The notes: generated by a model not told the origin, from the sequence alone. A stretch of 64,000 bases of DNA from Mesorhizobium sp. AR07 (GCF_024746815.1 NZ_CP080525.1:4334501-4398500); one strand, 5' to 3'; counted from the first letter of the stretch, positions 19,664 to 29,583 are shown. Numbers and translations are program-made.

Positions 19664-20524
19664 TCATTCCTTTCCCGCCCACGGCACGAGTCCGTGCTCG
19701 ATCCTGCGGATGATGAATTCGAGCACGAAGGCGATGACCGCGATCACCAGTATGCCCATCACCACCACATCGGTGACGAGGAACTGGGCGGCCGACTGGA
19801 TCATGAAACCGAGCCCGCGCGTCGCCGCCACCAGTTCGGCGGCGACCAGCGTCGACCAGCCGGCGCCGAGCGCGATGCGCAGTCCGGTCAGGATCGACGG
19901 CAGTGCGCTGGGCAGGATCACATGGCGGATCACTTGCGCGCGCGTCGTGCCGAGCGAACGCGCCGCATTGATGCGCTCCTGCGAGACGCCGCGCACGCCT
20001 GATGCGGTCGACAGCGCCACCGGCGCCAGCATGGCAATAGTGATCACCAGGATCTTCGACGGCTCGCCGATGCCGAACCAGATGATGACCAGCGGCAGAT
20101 AGGCGAGCGGCGGGATCGGCCGCAGGAACTCCAGCAGCGGATCGAAGATGCCGCGCCCTATGAGGCTGATGCCGATGGCCAGCCCGACCGGCACGCCGAT
20201 GAGGATGGCGGCAACCAGCGCGGCAAACACGCGGGCCAGGCTGGCGACGGCATGCTGCAGCAGCGTCGCATCGACGAAGCCGTCGCGGGTGACCAGGATG
20301 AATTTATTCCACACGGCGAGCGGCGAGGGCAGGAAGACCGGCGACACCAGTTGCAGGCGGGCCGACAGCGCCCACACCGCTAGCACTACCAGTATGGTGA
20401 CGGCGCTGACCATGCGCGCCGAAATGCCTTTGCGCTTCAGGCTCGGCCTGGACCATGGCACCGAGAGGCCATCGGCATCGTCGATCTTGTGGCTTGGCCG
20501 TTCCGTGTAGGAGGAAATGGTCAT
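19664..20524 (-). CDS. ABC transporter permease, taurine/sulfonate type
   Basis: A 286-residue BPD_transp_1 permease of the TauC/SsuC class with about six membrane segments. The EAA-like loop is near ERINAARSLGTTRAQVIRHV, and the family segment PIPPLAYLPLVIIWFGIGE is present. The start ATG 20524 overlaps the stop of the ATPase gene by four bases. With the ATPase and binding protein upstream it forms a complete importer. Substrate (taurine versus other sulfonates) is inferred from family likeness only. Confidence 0.85.
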   Translation of the reverse strand: MTISSYTERPSHKIDDADGLSVPWSRPSLKRKGISARMVSAVTILVVLAVWALSARLQLVSPVFLPSPLAVWNKFILVTRDGFVDATLLQHAVASLARVFAALVAAILIGVPVGLAIGISLIGRGIFDPLLEFLRPIPPLAYLPLVIIWFGIGEPSKILVITIAMLAPVALSTASGVRGVSQERINAARSLGTTRAQVIRHVILPSALPSILTGLRIALGAGWSTLVAAELVAATRGLGFMIQSAAQFLVTDVVVMGILVIAVIAFVLEFIIRRIEHGLVPWAGKE

Positions 20525-21294
20525 GCCGGCTCTCCTTCGAAGATCGCGTCGGTCAATTCGCCGCGCGCCGCCGCGAAGGCCGGGTCGGCCTTGATGCCTC
20601 GAATGGCTTCGCCTGAAGCGTAGCGCCTGGAGAAACCGGGCTCGAAGCTGCGCACCACACGGCCCGGTCCGGGCGCCAGAACGACGATGCGGGTGGCCAG
20701 CACCAGCGCCTCCTCGATGCCGTGCGTTACCATCAGCACGCCGACATCGCTGGCCGTCCACAAATCGAGCAGCGTCGTCTGCATGCGCTCGCGCGTCAGC
20801 GCGTCGAGTGCGCCGAGCGGTTCGTCGAGCAGCAGGAATTCGGGTTCGGCGGCCAAGGCGCGAGCCAGGCCGACGCGCTGGCGCATGCCGCCGGAAAGCT
20901 CCCAGATGCGCTTGTCGCCGGCATCCGCGAGCTTGACCAGCGCCAAAAGTTCATCGGCGCGGCGCGCCCGCTCGGCTGGGCGGATACCGCGCAGCCGCAG
21001 CGCGAAGGCAACGTTTTCGCGCGCCGTCAGCCATGGAAACAAAGCATCGTTCTGGAACACCACCGCCCGGTCCGAGCCCGGCGCGGTGATCGGCTTGCCG
21101 CCGATCGTGGCACGCCCACGCGCCGGCACGACGAGGCCGGCGGCGACATTGAGCAGCGAGGTCTTGCCGCAGCCGGAACGGCCGACCAACACGACGAAGT
21201 CACCCTTGGCGACGTCGATCGACACCCGCTCGACGGCGGGCGCCGCCTGGCCGTCATAGCGGATCGAGATTTTGTCGAGCACGAGATGCGGCAT
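20521..21294 (-). CDS. ABC transporter ATP-binding protein, taurine/sulfonate type
   Basis: A 257-residue nucleotide-binding subunit of the TauB/SsuB class. Walker A is GRSGCGKTS, the signature is LSGGMRQRVGLARAL, and Walker B is FLLLDEPLGALD, followed by the H-loop VTHGIEEA. The start is ATG 21294 (MPHLVLDKIS); the frame extends upstream without good initiation context. Coupled to the permease gene by an ATGA overlap. Confidence 0.88.
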   Translation of the reverse strand: MPHLVLDKISIRYDGQAAPAVERVSIDVAKGDFVVLVGRSGCGKTSLLNVAAGLVVPARGRATIGGKPITAPGSDRAVVFQNDALFPWLTARENVAFALRLRGIRPAERARRADELLALVKLADAGDKRIWELSGGMRQRVGLARALAAEPEFLLLDEPLGALDALTRERMQTTLLDLWTASDVGVLMVTHGIEEALVLATRIVVLAPGPGRVVRSFEPGFSRRYASGEAIRGIKADPAFAAARGELTDAIFEGEPA

Positions 21295-21319
21295 GAAGCC
21301 CTCACGGGAGTTCTGGAGC

Positions 21320-21395
21320 ATGATCCCGAACCGAAGGTCAGCGAACGCAAAAAAGTGGCGTCCGGTTTTCGGAATCAGGCTCGAACGAATGGACA
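21320..21395. repeat. degenerate rhizobial intergenic palindrome
   Basis: GAGCATGATCCCGAA and, 50 bases on, CCGGTTTTCGGAATCAGGCTC form the imperfect inverted arms of the GAGCATGAT...ATCATGCTC type repeat, common in rhizobial genomes. It lies in the 201-base gap between the binding-protein and ATPase genes of the transporter. Confidence 0.45.
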
Positions 21396-21495
21396 ATCCG
21401 ACTGCCCGGGAATCGCGCCTCGTCTGCGGTTCCGGGGCAGTCGGCACGCGGCGTCAGGGAAGGAGATCCGCGCGCGTTCAGGTGCGACCAGGCGC

Positions 21496-22509
21496 TCAGT
21501 TCGAGGCCAGCGCCTCGGTGACGTATTTTGACGACACGTATTTCGAATAGTCTGAAAGCACCGCGTCGATCTTGCCTTGCTCCTTGAGGAAGGCGGACGC
21601 CGCCTCGATCGCCTTGACCGTGCCGCCGCCAAGGAACTTGTCCGAGGCCTGCTCTTCCAGCGTCGGGAAGACATAGCCCTTGAGCAGTTGCGGCACCTCT
21701 TCCAGCTTGGCGCCGGTGAGCTTGGCGATCTTTTCCGCTTGCGGCGACGACACCGACCACGCATCCGGCTTGGCCAGGAATTCGGCATAGGCAGCACCCG
21801 TCACCTTGACGAAGTCGCGCACCGCTTCCGGGTTTTTCTCGGCAAAGTCGGTGCGCACGATCCAGGCATCGAAGGTCGGCGCGCCCCAGGCGGCGACCTG
21901 CGAGGAATCGAGCACCACCTTTCCGCTAGTCTTGATCTGGCCGAGCGCCGGATCCCAGACATAGGCCGCGTCGATGTCGCCGCGCGCGAAGGCGGCAGCG
22001 ATTTCGGGCGGCCGCAGATTGAGAATCTCGACCGACTTCGGATCGACGCCCTCATGCTTCAGCGCGGCGAGCAGACTGTAGTGCGTCGTCGAGACGAAAG
22101 GCACGGCGACTTTCTTGCCGGCGAGATCGGCGACCTTCTCGATGCCGGCGCCGTTGCGGGCGACCAGCGCTTCGGATTGCCCGATCAGGCCGACGACGAA
22201 GATGGTCTGGATCGGCAGTTCGCGGCTGGCCGCCGCCGCCAGCGGGCTCGAGCCGACATAGCCGATATCGACCGAACCGGAAGCGACCGCGGCGATGACA
22301 TCGGCGCCGGAATCGAACTTGCGCCAGTCGATAGCCGCCTTTGTCGCCTTTTCATAGGCGCCGTCGGCCTGCGGCACTTTCGAAGGCTCGACCACCGTCT
22401 GGTAGCCGATGGTGATCTTGAGGTCGTCGGCCAAGGCCGGCCCGAGGAAGGCAGCGCCAGCAAGTGCCGCGGAAGAGAGGAGAAGAATGCGTCGCGAAAT
22501 GGTGGACAT
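21496..22509 (-). CDS. tauA: taurine ABC transporter substrate-binding protein
   Basis: A 337-residue periplasmic binding protein of the TauA/SsuA (NMT1-like) family. It has a signal peptide (RRILLLSSAALAGAAFLGPALA) and the family opening KITIGYQTVVEPSKVPQADG. ATG 22509 is preceded by GGAG at 6 bases; ATG 22521 is possible. It is first in the importer operon. In many bacteria such operons are induced by sulfur limitation or taurine; no such site was recognised here. Confidence 0.87.
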   Translation of the reverse strand: MSTISRRILLLSSAALAGAAFLGPALADDLKITIGYQTVVEPSKVPQADGAYEKATKAAIDWRKFDSGADVIAAVASGSVDIGYVGSSPLAAAASRELPIQTIFVVGLIGQSEALVARNGAGIEKVADLAGKKVAVPFVSTTHYSLLAALKHEGVDPKSVEILNLRPPEIAAAFARGDIDAAYVWDPALGQIKTSGKVVLDSSQVAAWGAPTFDAWIVRTDFAEKNPEAVRDFVKVTGAAYAEFLAKPDAWSVSSPQAEKIAKLTGAKLEEVPQLLKGYVFPTLEEQASDKFLGGGTVKAIEAASAFLKEQGKIDAVLSDYSKYVSSKYVTEALASN

Positions 22510-22710
22510 GAAGGGCTCCATGAAAACAGAGAAAACCGGATTGCCCCATGATAGTCCGCTAGTTCTATCGTTCTTGTAGAGTTAAATCCTTCCAACCAAA
22601 GCGGGCTTGTTAGAAAAAAGTGATCGATGGCGCGGTGCCGGAGCGGATAGGGCGGCTGCTGGTGGGCGTGCGCCTGCCGGCAACGGGCAAACGGCATCTG
22701 TCGAGTTCCC

Positions 22711-22838
22711 GCCCACCCCCTCTGTCCTGCCGGACATCTCCCCCGCAAGGAGGGAGATTGGCAGCTTCGCCGTCGCGCCTCGTGGCTTCAGCGTTGAAGA
22801 TTGGCGAAAGCGGACGAGATCTCCCTCCTTGCGGCAGG
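22711..22838. repeat. family A repeat, left arm and core
   Basis: Starts with CCCTCTGTCCTGCCGGACAT and runs through the core, but its right arm is displaced by a family C element. The matching arm appears at 23062-23106, so the two together look like one A element split by C. Confidence 0.65.
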
Positions 22839-23061
22839 GCAATCACATAAGGATTCTTGCGAAGAGGGACCCCCACCCTAACCCTCCCCACAAGGGGGAG
22901 GGAATGCTGCCGCGCGCCTTTGTCCATCATACTCGGCGTCGAACTTCGGTAGTTTGCCGAGGATCGGCGTCTACGAGAGTCTCCCTCCCCCTTGTGGGGA
23001 GGGGTTAGGGGTGGGGGTACTCGTAGGGCGAAAGCCTCGGCTTCCCATATGCGATTGCGCT
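22839..23061. repeat. mosaic palindromic repeat, family C
   Basis: Inverted arms CCCACCCTAACCCTCCCCAC and its complement flank a core containing GTCCATCATACTCGGCGTCG. Outer ends GGCAGGGCAATC and GATTGCGCTGCC are also inverted. Near-identical copies are at 43685-43922 and 56302-56500. Confidence 0.75.
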
Positions 23062-23106
23062 GCCCCTCGAGGGGGAGATGGCCGGCAGGCCAGAGGGGGG
23101 TGCTGT
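23062..23106. repeat. family A repeat, right arm
   Basis: GGGGGAGATGGCCGGCAGGC and following bases match the right arm of family A. It is separated from the left arm at 22711 by the family C element. Confidence 0.65.
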
Positions 23107-23286
23107 CCCGCCGGGATCAACATTCTGCACCGCCGTAAGGCTGCGGCCTATCTGCGTCGCAAACCAGAATTCCCGCTCCGACCAGCGTCAGGGCAAATCC
23201 ATGCCTCAAACAGCCGTGGATTTAAAAACCTGTTCCGCGTGTTCGAGGGTAAGTATAGTAATCTTATCGACATTAGGGAGGCGACT

Positions 23287-23400
23287 ATGAGCGGCCACCG
23301 TATCGCGATAATCGCCGGCAATGCGCTTCGTGCGTCAAAGTCGTGCGCTTTTGTGTCCCTGCGGGCACAAAGGCTGGCTAAAATGGCCATAGCGGCTTGA
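23287..23400 (+). CDS. possible small ORF upstream of the Rrf2 gene
   Basis: 37 codons beginning MSGHRIAIIAGNALRA, with a strong Shine-Dalgarno-like GGGAGG 5 to 6 bases before the ATG. There is no similarity I recognise, and the reading frame is short, so translation is only suggested by the start context. It lies in the roughly 1-kb gap before the Rrf2 regulator, whose other content is repeats. Confidence 0.25.
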   Translation: MSGHRIAIIAGNALRASKSCAFVSLRAQRLAKMAIAA

Positions 23401-23479
23401 AAACGAAGCAAAATCAACAGTTCTCGGCTTGTACATCATGTCACTAGAATTTATGTGTCATGCGGGCTTGGACGCGGCG

Positions 23480-23500
23480 GGAACGCCGGCCAGGCGTTCC
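23480..23500. promoter_or_regulatory. perfect inverted repeat upstream of the Rrf2 gene
   Basis: GGAACGCC-GGCCA-GGCGTTCC, 8-bp arms around 5 bases, centred 58 bases before the Rrf2 start. No T tract follows, so it is not a terminator. It could be an autoregulatory operator; the function is inferred only from position and symmetry. Confidence 0.3.
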
Positions 23501-23547
23501 GCAACCGATGGCGCCGCGCCGTCGTATGACAGAGAAATTTTGATTTC

Positions 23548-23997
23548 ATGCTCACGAAAAAGGGCAAGTACGGCCTCAAGGCGCTCGTACACCTCGCGCA
23601 ACTGCCGGCCGGACAGCTCGCTTTCGTTGGCGATATCGCGACCGGCAACACCATTCCGAAGAAATTCCTCGATGCCATCCTTGGCGAGCTGCGCAATGCC
23701 GGCTTCGTCCAGAGCCGCAAGGGCAAGGATGGCGGCTATCGCCTGGCGCGGCCGGCCGACGAGATCAAGGTCGGCCACGTCGTGCGCGTCCTCGACGGCC
23801 CGCTGGCGCCCATCCCCTGTGCCAGCCGCACCCAGTATCAGCGCTGTGAAGACTGCAACGAGGCGACATGCCAAGTCCGACATCTGATGCTCGAAGTCCG
23901 GCAGGCCATCGCCGAGGTGCTCGACCAGCGCAGCCTCGCCGAGATGCGCGACATGACAGGCGACGAACTCTCGACGGCGTTGAGAGTCCAGGCCTGA
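23548..23997 (+). CDS. Rrf2-family transcriptional regulator
   Basis: A 149-residue regulator with the Rrf2 winged helix (KKGKYGLKALVHLAQLP, then IPKKFLDAILGELRNAGFV-SRKGKDGGYRLAR). Its C-terminal part has Cys at 91, 100, 103 and 108. Rrf2 proteins such as IscR, RirA and NsrR bind Fe-S clusters through three such Cys, so cluster binding is plausible. Another relative, CymR, controls cysteine metabolism. The downstream FAD protein and transsulfuration genes suggest a sulfur-related role; this is inference. Confidence 0.9.
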   Translation: MLTKKGKYGLKALVHLAQLPAGQLAFVGDIATGNTIPKKFLDAILGELRNAGFVQSRKGKDGGYRLARPADEIKVGHVVRVLDGPLAPIPCASRTQYQRCEDCNEATCQVRHLMLEVRQAIAEVLDQRSLAEMRDMTGDELSTALRVQA

Positions 23998-24028
23998 CCC
24001 CAGCATTTCGCACCAGGCCGGCAAGCGC

Positions 24029-25363
24029 ATGACCGGGCGCGCCAACTCGATCATCATTGTCGGCGGCGGCGCCAGCGGCGTCGTGCTGGCCGCGCATCTG
24101 CTCAAATCGCCCAATCCCGATCTGCGCGTCACGCTGATCGAAAGGCGCCCGCATTTCGGCCAGGGCATCGCCTATTCGACGCTGCTGTCGGCGCATGTGC
24201 TGAATGTCAGCGCCAACGGCATGAGCGCCTATGCCGACGATCCCGGCAATTTCTGGCGCTGGCTGCTCGATCGCGGCCTGGCGACCCCGGAGCAGGCGCC
24301 GGTCTATGCGCCGCGCAGCCTCTATGCCCGCTATCTCGGCGAATTGCTCGACGATCTCGAGGCGCGCGAGAAGCAGACCGGGCGGCTGCGCCTGATCCGC
24401 GAGGAGAGCCGGTCGATCTCGCCCACCCCATCCGGGGTCGAGGTGGCGCTGGCCAACGGCACGAGCGTCGTCGCGCATCTGGCCGTGCTGGCGACCGGCC
24501 ATGACGAGGAGCCGGCGCAAGGGCACGCGGTCAGGATGGGCTCGGAAGCCGACACGGCACTTACCCCCGACAGCCGCGTCATGGTGCTGGGCACCGGTCT
24601 CAGCATGGTCGATGCCTTCCTGGCGCTGGAGCAACGCGGCCATCGCGGCGACATCGTCGCGGTCTCGCGGCGCGGCCTGTTGCCGTCGCCGCACCGCAAG
24701 GGCAACCCGATCAAGCTCGACCTCGCCGATATTCCCTTGGGCACCCAGCTGTCCTATTTCGTTGGCTGGTTCCGCGACCTGATCGAGGAGAACCAGAAGG
24801 CCGGCATCGACTGGCGCGACGTCGTCGACGGCTTGCGGCCGTTCAACCAGAAGATCTGGCAGAACTGGCCGGCGTCCGCCAAGCGCCGCTTCGTCGAACA
24901 CACCAAGGCCTGGTGGGACATCCACCGCCATCGCATGGCGCCCGAAGTCTACGCCCGGGTAACCGAGGCGGTGCAGTCCGGCCGGATCCGTCTTGTCGCC
25001 GGCCGCGTCGTCGACATCGCGCAGGGCGGCGAGTTCACGGTCCAGGTCCAGTCGCGCCACACGCAGCGCCTCGAGACCTTCGAAATCGCCCGCATCTATG
25101 ATTGCTCGGGCATCGTCAGGGACATCTCGACCTCGTCGAACAGCGTCGTGCGCTCGCTGGTCGACCGTAGCCTGGCGCGGCCGGATCCGCTGCGCATCGG
25201 CCTCGACGTGTCAGCCAATTGCGAGATCATCGCCAGCGACGGCACGGTGTCGTCCAAGATTCTCGCGGTCGGCCCACTGACCCGCGGCACTTTCTTCGAG
25301 ATCGACGCCATCCCGGATATTCGTGTGCAGTGTGCCAGGCTGAGCAAGCAATTGCTCGGCTGA
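24029..25363 (+). CDS. FAD/NAD(P)-binding protein
   Basis: A 444-residue protein with an N-terminal dinucleotide-binding motif [18 protein letters not shown], a second nucleotide segment [17 protein letters not shown] near residue 185, and a C-terminal [10 protein letters not shown] motif. It belongs to the FAD-NAD(P)-binding (YdhS-like) group. Reaction unknown. It follows the Rrf2 gene by 31 bases and precedes cystathionine beta-synthase, so it may act in sulfur or redox metabolism. Confidence 0.85.
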   Translation: MTGRANSIIIVGGGASGVVLAAHLLKSPNPDLRVTLIERRPHFGQGIAYSTLLSAHVLNVSANGMSAYADDPGNFWRWLLDRGLATPEQAPVYAPRSLYARYLGELLDDLEAREKQTGRLRLIREESRSISPTPSGVEVALANGTSVVAHLAVLATGHDEEPAQGHAVRMGSEADTALTPDSRVMVLGTGLSMVDAFLALEQRGHRGDIVAVSRRGLLPSPHRKGNPIKLDLADIPLGTQLSYFVGWFRDLIEENQKAGIDWRDVVDGLRPFNQKIWQNWPASAKRRFVEHTKAWWDIHRHRMAPEVYARVTEAVQSGRIRLVAGRVVDIAQGGEFTVQVQSRHTQRLETFEIARIYDCSGIVRDISTSSNSVVRSLVDRSLARPDPLRIGLDVSANCEIIASDGTVSSKILAVGPLTRGTFFEIDAIPDIRVQCARLSKQLLG

Positions 25364-25382
25364 GTTGCTTCGGCGCTCCATG

Positions 25383-25544
25383 GCGCCCCCCTCTGGCCTG
25401 CCGGCCATCTCCCCCACGGGGTGGGGAGATCGGCTGTCACTACGGCTTTCGCTAATCTTCAACGCTGAAAGAATGGCGCGATCAGCGAAGCTGCCAATCT
25501 CCCTCCTTGTGGGGGAGATGGCCGGCAGGCCAGAGGGGGGCGTG
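25383..25544. repeat. mosaic palindromic repeat, family A
   Basis: A complete A element with inverted arms CCTCTGGCCTGCCGGCCATC and complement, filling half of the 347-base gap between the FAD protein and cystathionine beta-synthase. The remaining 160 bases before 25711 show nothing else recognisable. Confidence 0.8.
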
Positions 25545-25710
25545 CCCCACAGTCCTGCGGGCCATTTGCGCGACGGCGCAACTCCGGAATTTCATTCTCC
25601 ATCTGGCCGGTCGATTGGCACGATCTATCTTCTTTCCGACTGCAAAGGGCTGGAAAAGGAGATAGGCTGCTGCTCTGCCCGAGGCGGCCGCTTGATCATG
25701 GAGCATCGAT

Positions 25711-27150
25711 ATGAGCGAGCAGAAGATCGCCGCGGCTGAGAGCGCGTTCTCGGAAAGCCCAACATCGCGCCTGCGTCCACCCTATGCCTCGGTTCTCGAC
25801 CTGATCGGCCAGACGCCGGTGGTCGAGCTGACCAAATTCGACACCGGAAAATGCCGGCTGTTCATCAAGCTCGAAAGCCAGAACCCGGGCGGCTCGATCA
25901 AGGACCGCATCGCGCTGTCGATGATCGCCGCCGCCGAGAGAGAGGGCAAGCTCAGGCCGGGCGGCACCATCGTCGAGGCGACCGCGGGGAATACCGGTCT
26001 CGGCCTCGCTCAGGTCGGCATCCCCAAGGGCTACCGCATCGTGCTGGTCGTGCCCGACAAGATGTCGCGCGAAAAAATCCAGCATCTGCGCGCGCTGGGT
26101 GCCGAGGTGCGCATGACGCGCTCCGATGTCGGCAAAGGCCACCCGGAATACTATCAGGACATGGCCGAGAAGATCGCCGCCGAAGTTCCCGGTGCTTTCT
26201 ATGCCAACCAGTTCGCCAATCCGGCCAACCCGCTGGCGCATGAGACGACGACCGGTCCGGAGATCTTCGCCCAGCTCGACAGTGATGTCGACGCGGTGGT
26301 CGTCGGTGTCGGCTCGGGCGGCACGCTGACCGGGCTTGGCCGCTACTTCGCCAAAGTGTCGCCGAAGACCGAAATGGTGCTGGCCGATCCGGTCGGCTCG
26401 GTGCTGGCGCCGCTGATCAAGACCGGCAAGATGGAAGAGGCCGGCAGCTGGACCGTCGAAGGCATCGGCGAGGATTTCGTGCCGCCCAATGCCGACCTGT
26501 CGCTGGTCAAAAAGGCCTACGCCATATCTGACAAGCAGAGCATGCTGGCAGTGCGCGACCTCCTGTCGAGGGAAGGCATTCTGGCCGGCTCGTCGTCCGG
26601 CACGCTGCTGTCGGCCGCCTTGCGCTATTGCCGCGAACAGACGGTGCCCAAGCGGGTCGTCACCTTCGTCTGCGACAGCGGCAACAAATATCTGTCGAAA
26701 GTGTTCGACGATTTCTGGCTGGCCGAGCAAGGGCTGGCCGAGCAGGAACAGCATGGCGATCTGCGCGACCTGGTCATGCGCTCGCACCGCACCGGCGACA
26801 CCGTCGCCGTCGGCCCGGACGAAAGCCTGCTCAACGCCTATGGCCGCATGCGCCGCTCCGATGTTTCGCAGCTGCCGGTGCTCGACAATGGCAAGCTCGT
26901 CGGCATCGTCGACGAAAGCGACATCCTGGCCAAGGTCGATGGCCCGCATAACGGCCGCTGGGAGCGCTTCAACGGCCCGGTGCGCACCGCGATGACCTCC
27001 AATCTGCACACGCTGCAGGCGAGCCAGACGTTGGATGCGCTGCTGCCGGTGTTCGACCGCAACGAGGTCGCCATCATCTTCGACGGCGAGGAGTTCGTCG
27101 GCCTGATAACCCGCATCGACCTGATCAACCATCTGAGGCGCGCACGATGA
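25711..27150 (+). CDS. cystathionine beta-synthase
   Basis: A 479-residue PLP enzyme of fold type II that condenses serine (or acetylserine) with homocysteine. The PLP lysine is K64 in NPGGSIKDR, and the phosphate loop EATAGNTG follows. Two CBS domains occupy about residues 345-475. The CBS-pair C-terminus and the neighbouring gamma-lyase favour cystathionine beta-synthase over cysteine synthase. The next gene starts four bases before this stop. Confidence 0.9.
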   Translation: MSEQKIAAAESAFSESPTSRLRPPYASVLDLIGQTPVVELTKFDTGKCRLFIKLESQNPGGSIKDRIALSMIAAAEREGKLRPGGTIVEATAGNTGLGLAQVGIPKGYRIVLVVPDKMSREKIQHLRALGAEVRMTRSDVGKGHPEYYQDMAEKIAAEVPGAFYANQFANPANPLAHETTTGPEIFAQLDSDVDAVVVGVGSGGTLTGLGRYFAKVSPKTEMVLADPVGSVLAPLIKTGKMEEAGSWTVEGIGEDFVPPNADLSLVKKAYAISDKQSMLAVRDLLSREGILAGSSSGTLLSAALRYCREQTVPKRVVTFVCDSGNKYLSKVFDDFWLAEQGLAEQEQHGDLRDLVMRSHRTGDTVAVGPDESLLNAYGRMRRSDVSQLPVLDNGKLVGIVDESDILAKVDGPHNGRWERFNGPVRTAMTSNLHTLQASQTLDALLPVFDRNEVAIIFDGEEFVGLITRIDLINHLRRAR

Positions 27151-28337
27151 CCAGCAACACACCGCCATCCGGCCCATCGGGCAAGAACCGCCTGGCCTTC
27201 TCGACGCGCACCATCCATGGCGGCCAAAGCCACGACCCGCTGACCGGCGCGGTGATGGTGCCGATCTACGCCACCTCGACCTATGGCCAGCAGTCGCCCG
27301 GCGTGCACAAGGGTTTTGAATATGCCCGCAGCCAGAACCCGACCCGCTTCGCCTTCGAGCGCGCCGTGGCCGACCTCGAAAGCGGCACCAATGCGTTCGC
27401 TTTCGCCTCCGGCCTGGCGTCGATCGCCACGGTGCTGGAACTGCTCGACAGCGGCGCCCATATCGTCGCCACCGACGACATCTATGGCGGCTCCTTCCGG
27501 CTGATGGAACGGGTGCGCAAGCGCTCGGCCAATCTGCAGGTTAGCTTCGTCGATTTCACCGACCTTGCCGCCGTCGAGGCGGCGATTCGCCCCGAAACAA
27601 AGATGCTCTGGGTCGAGACACCGACCAACCCGCTGCTGCGCATCGTCGACCTCGAAGGCGTCGCGGCGCTCGCCAAACGCAAGGGAGTTCTCACGGTCGC
27701 CGACAACACGTTTTGCAGCCCTTATCTGCAGCGGCCGCTGGAACTCGGCATCGACATCGTCGTCCACTCGACGACCAAATATCTCAACGGCCATTCCGAC
27801 ATGGTCGGCGGTGTCGCCGTGGTCGGCGACAACAAGGACCTCGCCGCCCAGCTGAAATTCCTGCAGAACGCCATCGGCGCCATTTCGGGCCCATTCGACA
27901 GTTTTCTAGCGCTGCGTGGCCTGAAGACGCTGGCGCTCAGGATGGAGCGCCATTCCGCCAACGGCCTCAAGATCGCGCAATGGCTGGAAGGCCGCAAGGA
28001 TGTCCGCCGCGTCATCTATCCCGGCCTTGCCAGCCATCCGCAGCACGCTATCGCCGTCCAGCAGATGCATGCCTTCGGCGGCATGATCACGGCCGTGCTC
28101 GACCGAGATCTGGCGGGGACAAAACGCTTCCTCGAATGCACGCAACTGTTCACGCTGGCCGAAAGCCTCGGCGGCGTGGAGAGCCTGATCGAGCACCCGG
28201 CGCTGATGACGCATGGCTCGATTCCTGCCGAGAAGCGGGAGGAGATCGGCATATCGGATTCGCTGGTAAGGTTGTCAGCGGGGATCGAGGACGGCGATGA
28301 TCTGATTGCGGATCTGGATCAGGCGCTGGGGGGTTAG
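27147..28337 (+). CDS. cystathionine gamma-lyase / Cys-Met metabolism PLP enzyme
   Basis: A 396-residue fold-type-I enzyme of the Cys/Met metabolism family. The PLP lysine is K211 in HSTTKYLNGHSD, and the conserved segments ESGTNAFAFASGLAS and WVETPTNPLL are present. Overlap with the beta-synthase gene (ATGA) points to reverse transsulfuration, homocysteine to cystathionine to cysteine. Cystathionine gamma-synthase cannot be excluded by reading alone. Confidence 0.88.
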   Translation: MTSNTPPSGPSGKNRLAFSTRTIHGGQSHDPLTGAVMVPIYATSTYGQQSPGVHKGFEYARSQNPTRFAFERAVADLESGTNAFAFASGLASIATVLELLDSGAHIVATDDIYGGSFRLMERVRKRSANLQVSFVDFTDLAAVEAAIRPETKMLWVETPTNPLLRIVDLEGVAALAKRKGVLTVADNTFCSPYLQRPLELGIDIVVHSTTKYLNGHSDMVGGVAVVGDNKDLAAQLKFLQNAIGAISGPFDSFLALRGLKTLALRMERHSANGLKIAQWLEGRKDVRRVIYPGLASHPQHAIAVQQMHAFGGMITAVLDRDLAGTKRFLECTQLFTLAESLGGVESLIEHPALMTHGSIPAEKREEIGISDSLVRLSAGIEDGDDLIADLDQALGG

Positions 28338-28379
28338 GGGGACGCCGTGTCTCCGCGCGGCGCGCGATGAGATGAGTCG

Positions 28380-28539
28380 GCGCCGCCCCTCATTGCCCTG
28401 CCGGGCATTTCTCCCCGTATAGTGACGGGGAGAAAGAAGCTGGCCGCAACGCTGGCGATTGGCGAAACCATCGATGACAGCGCCCCTCTCCCCGTCACTA
28501 TACGGGGAGAGGATGCCGGCAGGCAGGTGAGGGCAGCGC
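28380..28539. repeat. mosaic palindromic repeat, family B
   Basis: Arms CGCCGCCCCTCATTGCCCTG and CTCCCCGTATAGTGACGGGG with their inverted copies fill the gap between the gamma-lyase and the GlxA regulator. Confidence 0.8.
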
Positions 28540-28611
28540 AAACGTCCCAGGCTATGGGCTACGCTCCACCCCGTTGACGCCAACCCGCATCTGCCCGAAA
28601 TGTAGCGCCCC

Positions 28612-29583
28612 ATGGCCACGCGCGAACCTCCAAAACCCACGGAAACTCCCCTCACCTTCGCCGTGCTGGTGTTTCCCGGCTTTCCCATGATGGCGTTCAG
28701 CTCGGTCATCGAGCCGCTGCGCGCCGCCAATGTGCTGGCCAAGCGGCAGTGCTATCGCTGGATCATCGTCGGGGCGACCCAGGGGCCGGTCGAGGCCTCG
28801 AACGGTGTCGTCATCCAGCCGGGCTTTTACGCCGAGGACGCGCCCAAGGTCGACCGCATCGTCGTCTGCTCGGGCGGCGACGCCGATCACCTTGTCGCCG
28901 AGGACGCCGCGAGCTGGATCCGCCGCAGCCTGCGCAATGGTGCCCATATCGGCGCGGTGGCGGACGCAGCGTTCTTCCTGGCACGGGCCGGCCTGCTCGA
29001 CGGCCATGCCTGCACCTTGCACTGGACCAGCCAGGCGGCCTTCACCGAGGCGTTTCCCAACATCGAGCTTCGGCGCGACCTCTATGTCATCGACCGCAAG
29101 CGCTTCACCTCGGCCGGCGGCGTCGGCAGCCTCGACATGATGCTGGAGATCATCACTCGCGACTACGGCGCCGAGCTGGCCGCCGGCGTCGCCGAATGGT
29201 TCGTGCACAGCCAGCTGCGCTCCAGCGTCGACCGCAAGATGATGCCTTTGCGGCTACGCACCGGCGTCCAGAACGAGCTGGTGCTGTCAGCCATCGCCAT
29301 CATGGAGGACGCGGTCGAGGAGCGGCTCGGCATGACCGAGCTGACGGCTCGGCTCGGCGTGTCGTCCGACAAGCTCGAACGGAGTTTTCGCTCAGAACTC
29401 GCCATCTCGCCCAATGGCTACTACCGGCGCCTGCGGCTGAAGCGCGCCGCCGACCTGCTGGCACATTCGACGCTCGCCGTGCGCGACGTGGCACTGGCCT
29501 GCGGCTTCGCCTCGATGTCGAGCTTTGCCCGGGCGTTCAGGGAAGAGCACGGGCATCCGCCGAAGCTGGCGCGGAGGCATTAG
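28612..29583 (+). CDS. GlxA-family transcriptional regulator (DJ-1/PfpI + AraC)
   Basis: A 323-residue regulator. An N-terminal DJ-1/PfpI amidotransferase-like domain spans about residues 15-190 (VLVFPGFPMMAFSSVIEPL); the AraC-type DNA-binding domain spans about 220-320 (LTARLGVSSDKLERSFR, then ALACGFASMSSFARAFREEH). Relatives control catabolism of quaternary amines such as glycine betaine and carnitine. It heads a run of hydrolytic genes on the same strand, which it may control. Confidence 0.9.
   Translation: MATREPPKPTETPLTFAVLVFPGFPMMAFSSVIEPLRAANVLAKRQCYRWIIVGATQGPVEASNGVVIQPGFYAEDAPKVDRIVVCSGGDADHLVAEDAASWIRRSLRNGAHIGAVADAAFFLARAGLLDGHACTLHWTSQAAFTEAFPNIELRRDLYVIDRKRFTSAGGVGSLDMMLEIITRDYGAELAAGVAEWFVHSQLRSSVDRKMMPLRLRTGVQNELVLSAIAIMEDAVEERLGMTELTARLGVSSDKLERSFRSELAISPNGYYRRLRLKRAADLLAHSTLAVRDVALACGFASMSSFARAFREEHGHPPKLARRH

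Noticed and set aside
22618-22700. tRNA-like GCGCGGTGCCGGAGCGGAT
   Set aside because: It resembles the start of a tRNA, but no acceptor or anticodon arm could be formed downstream.
25545-25710. Possible SAM riboswitch before the transsulfuration genes
   Set aside because: No match to the SAM-II core could be found by eye in this interval.
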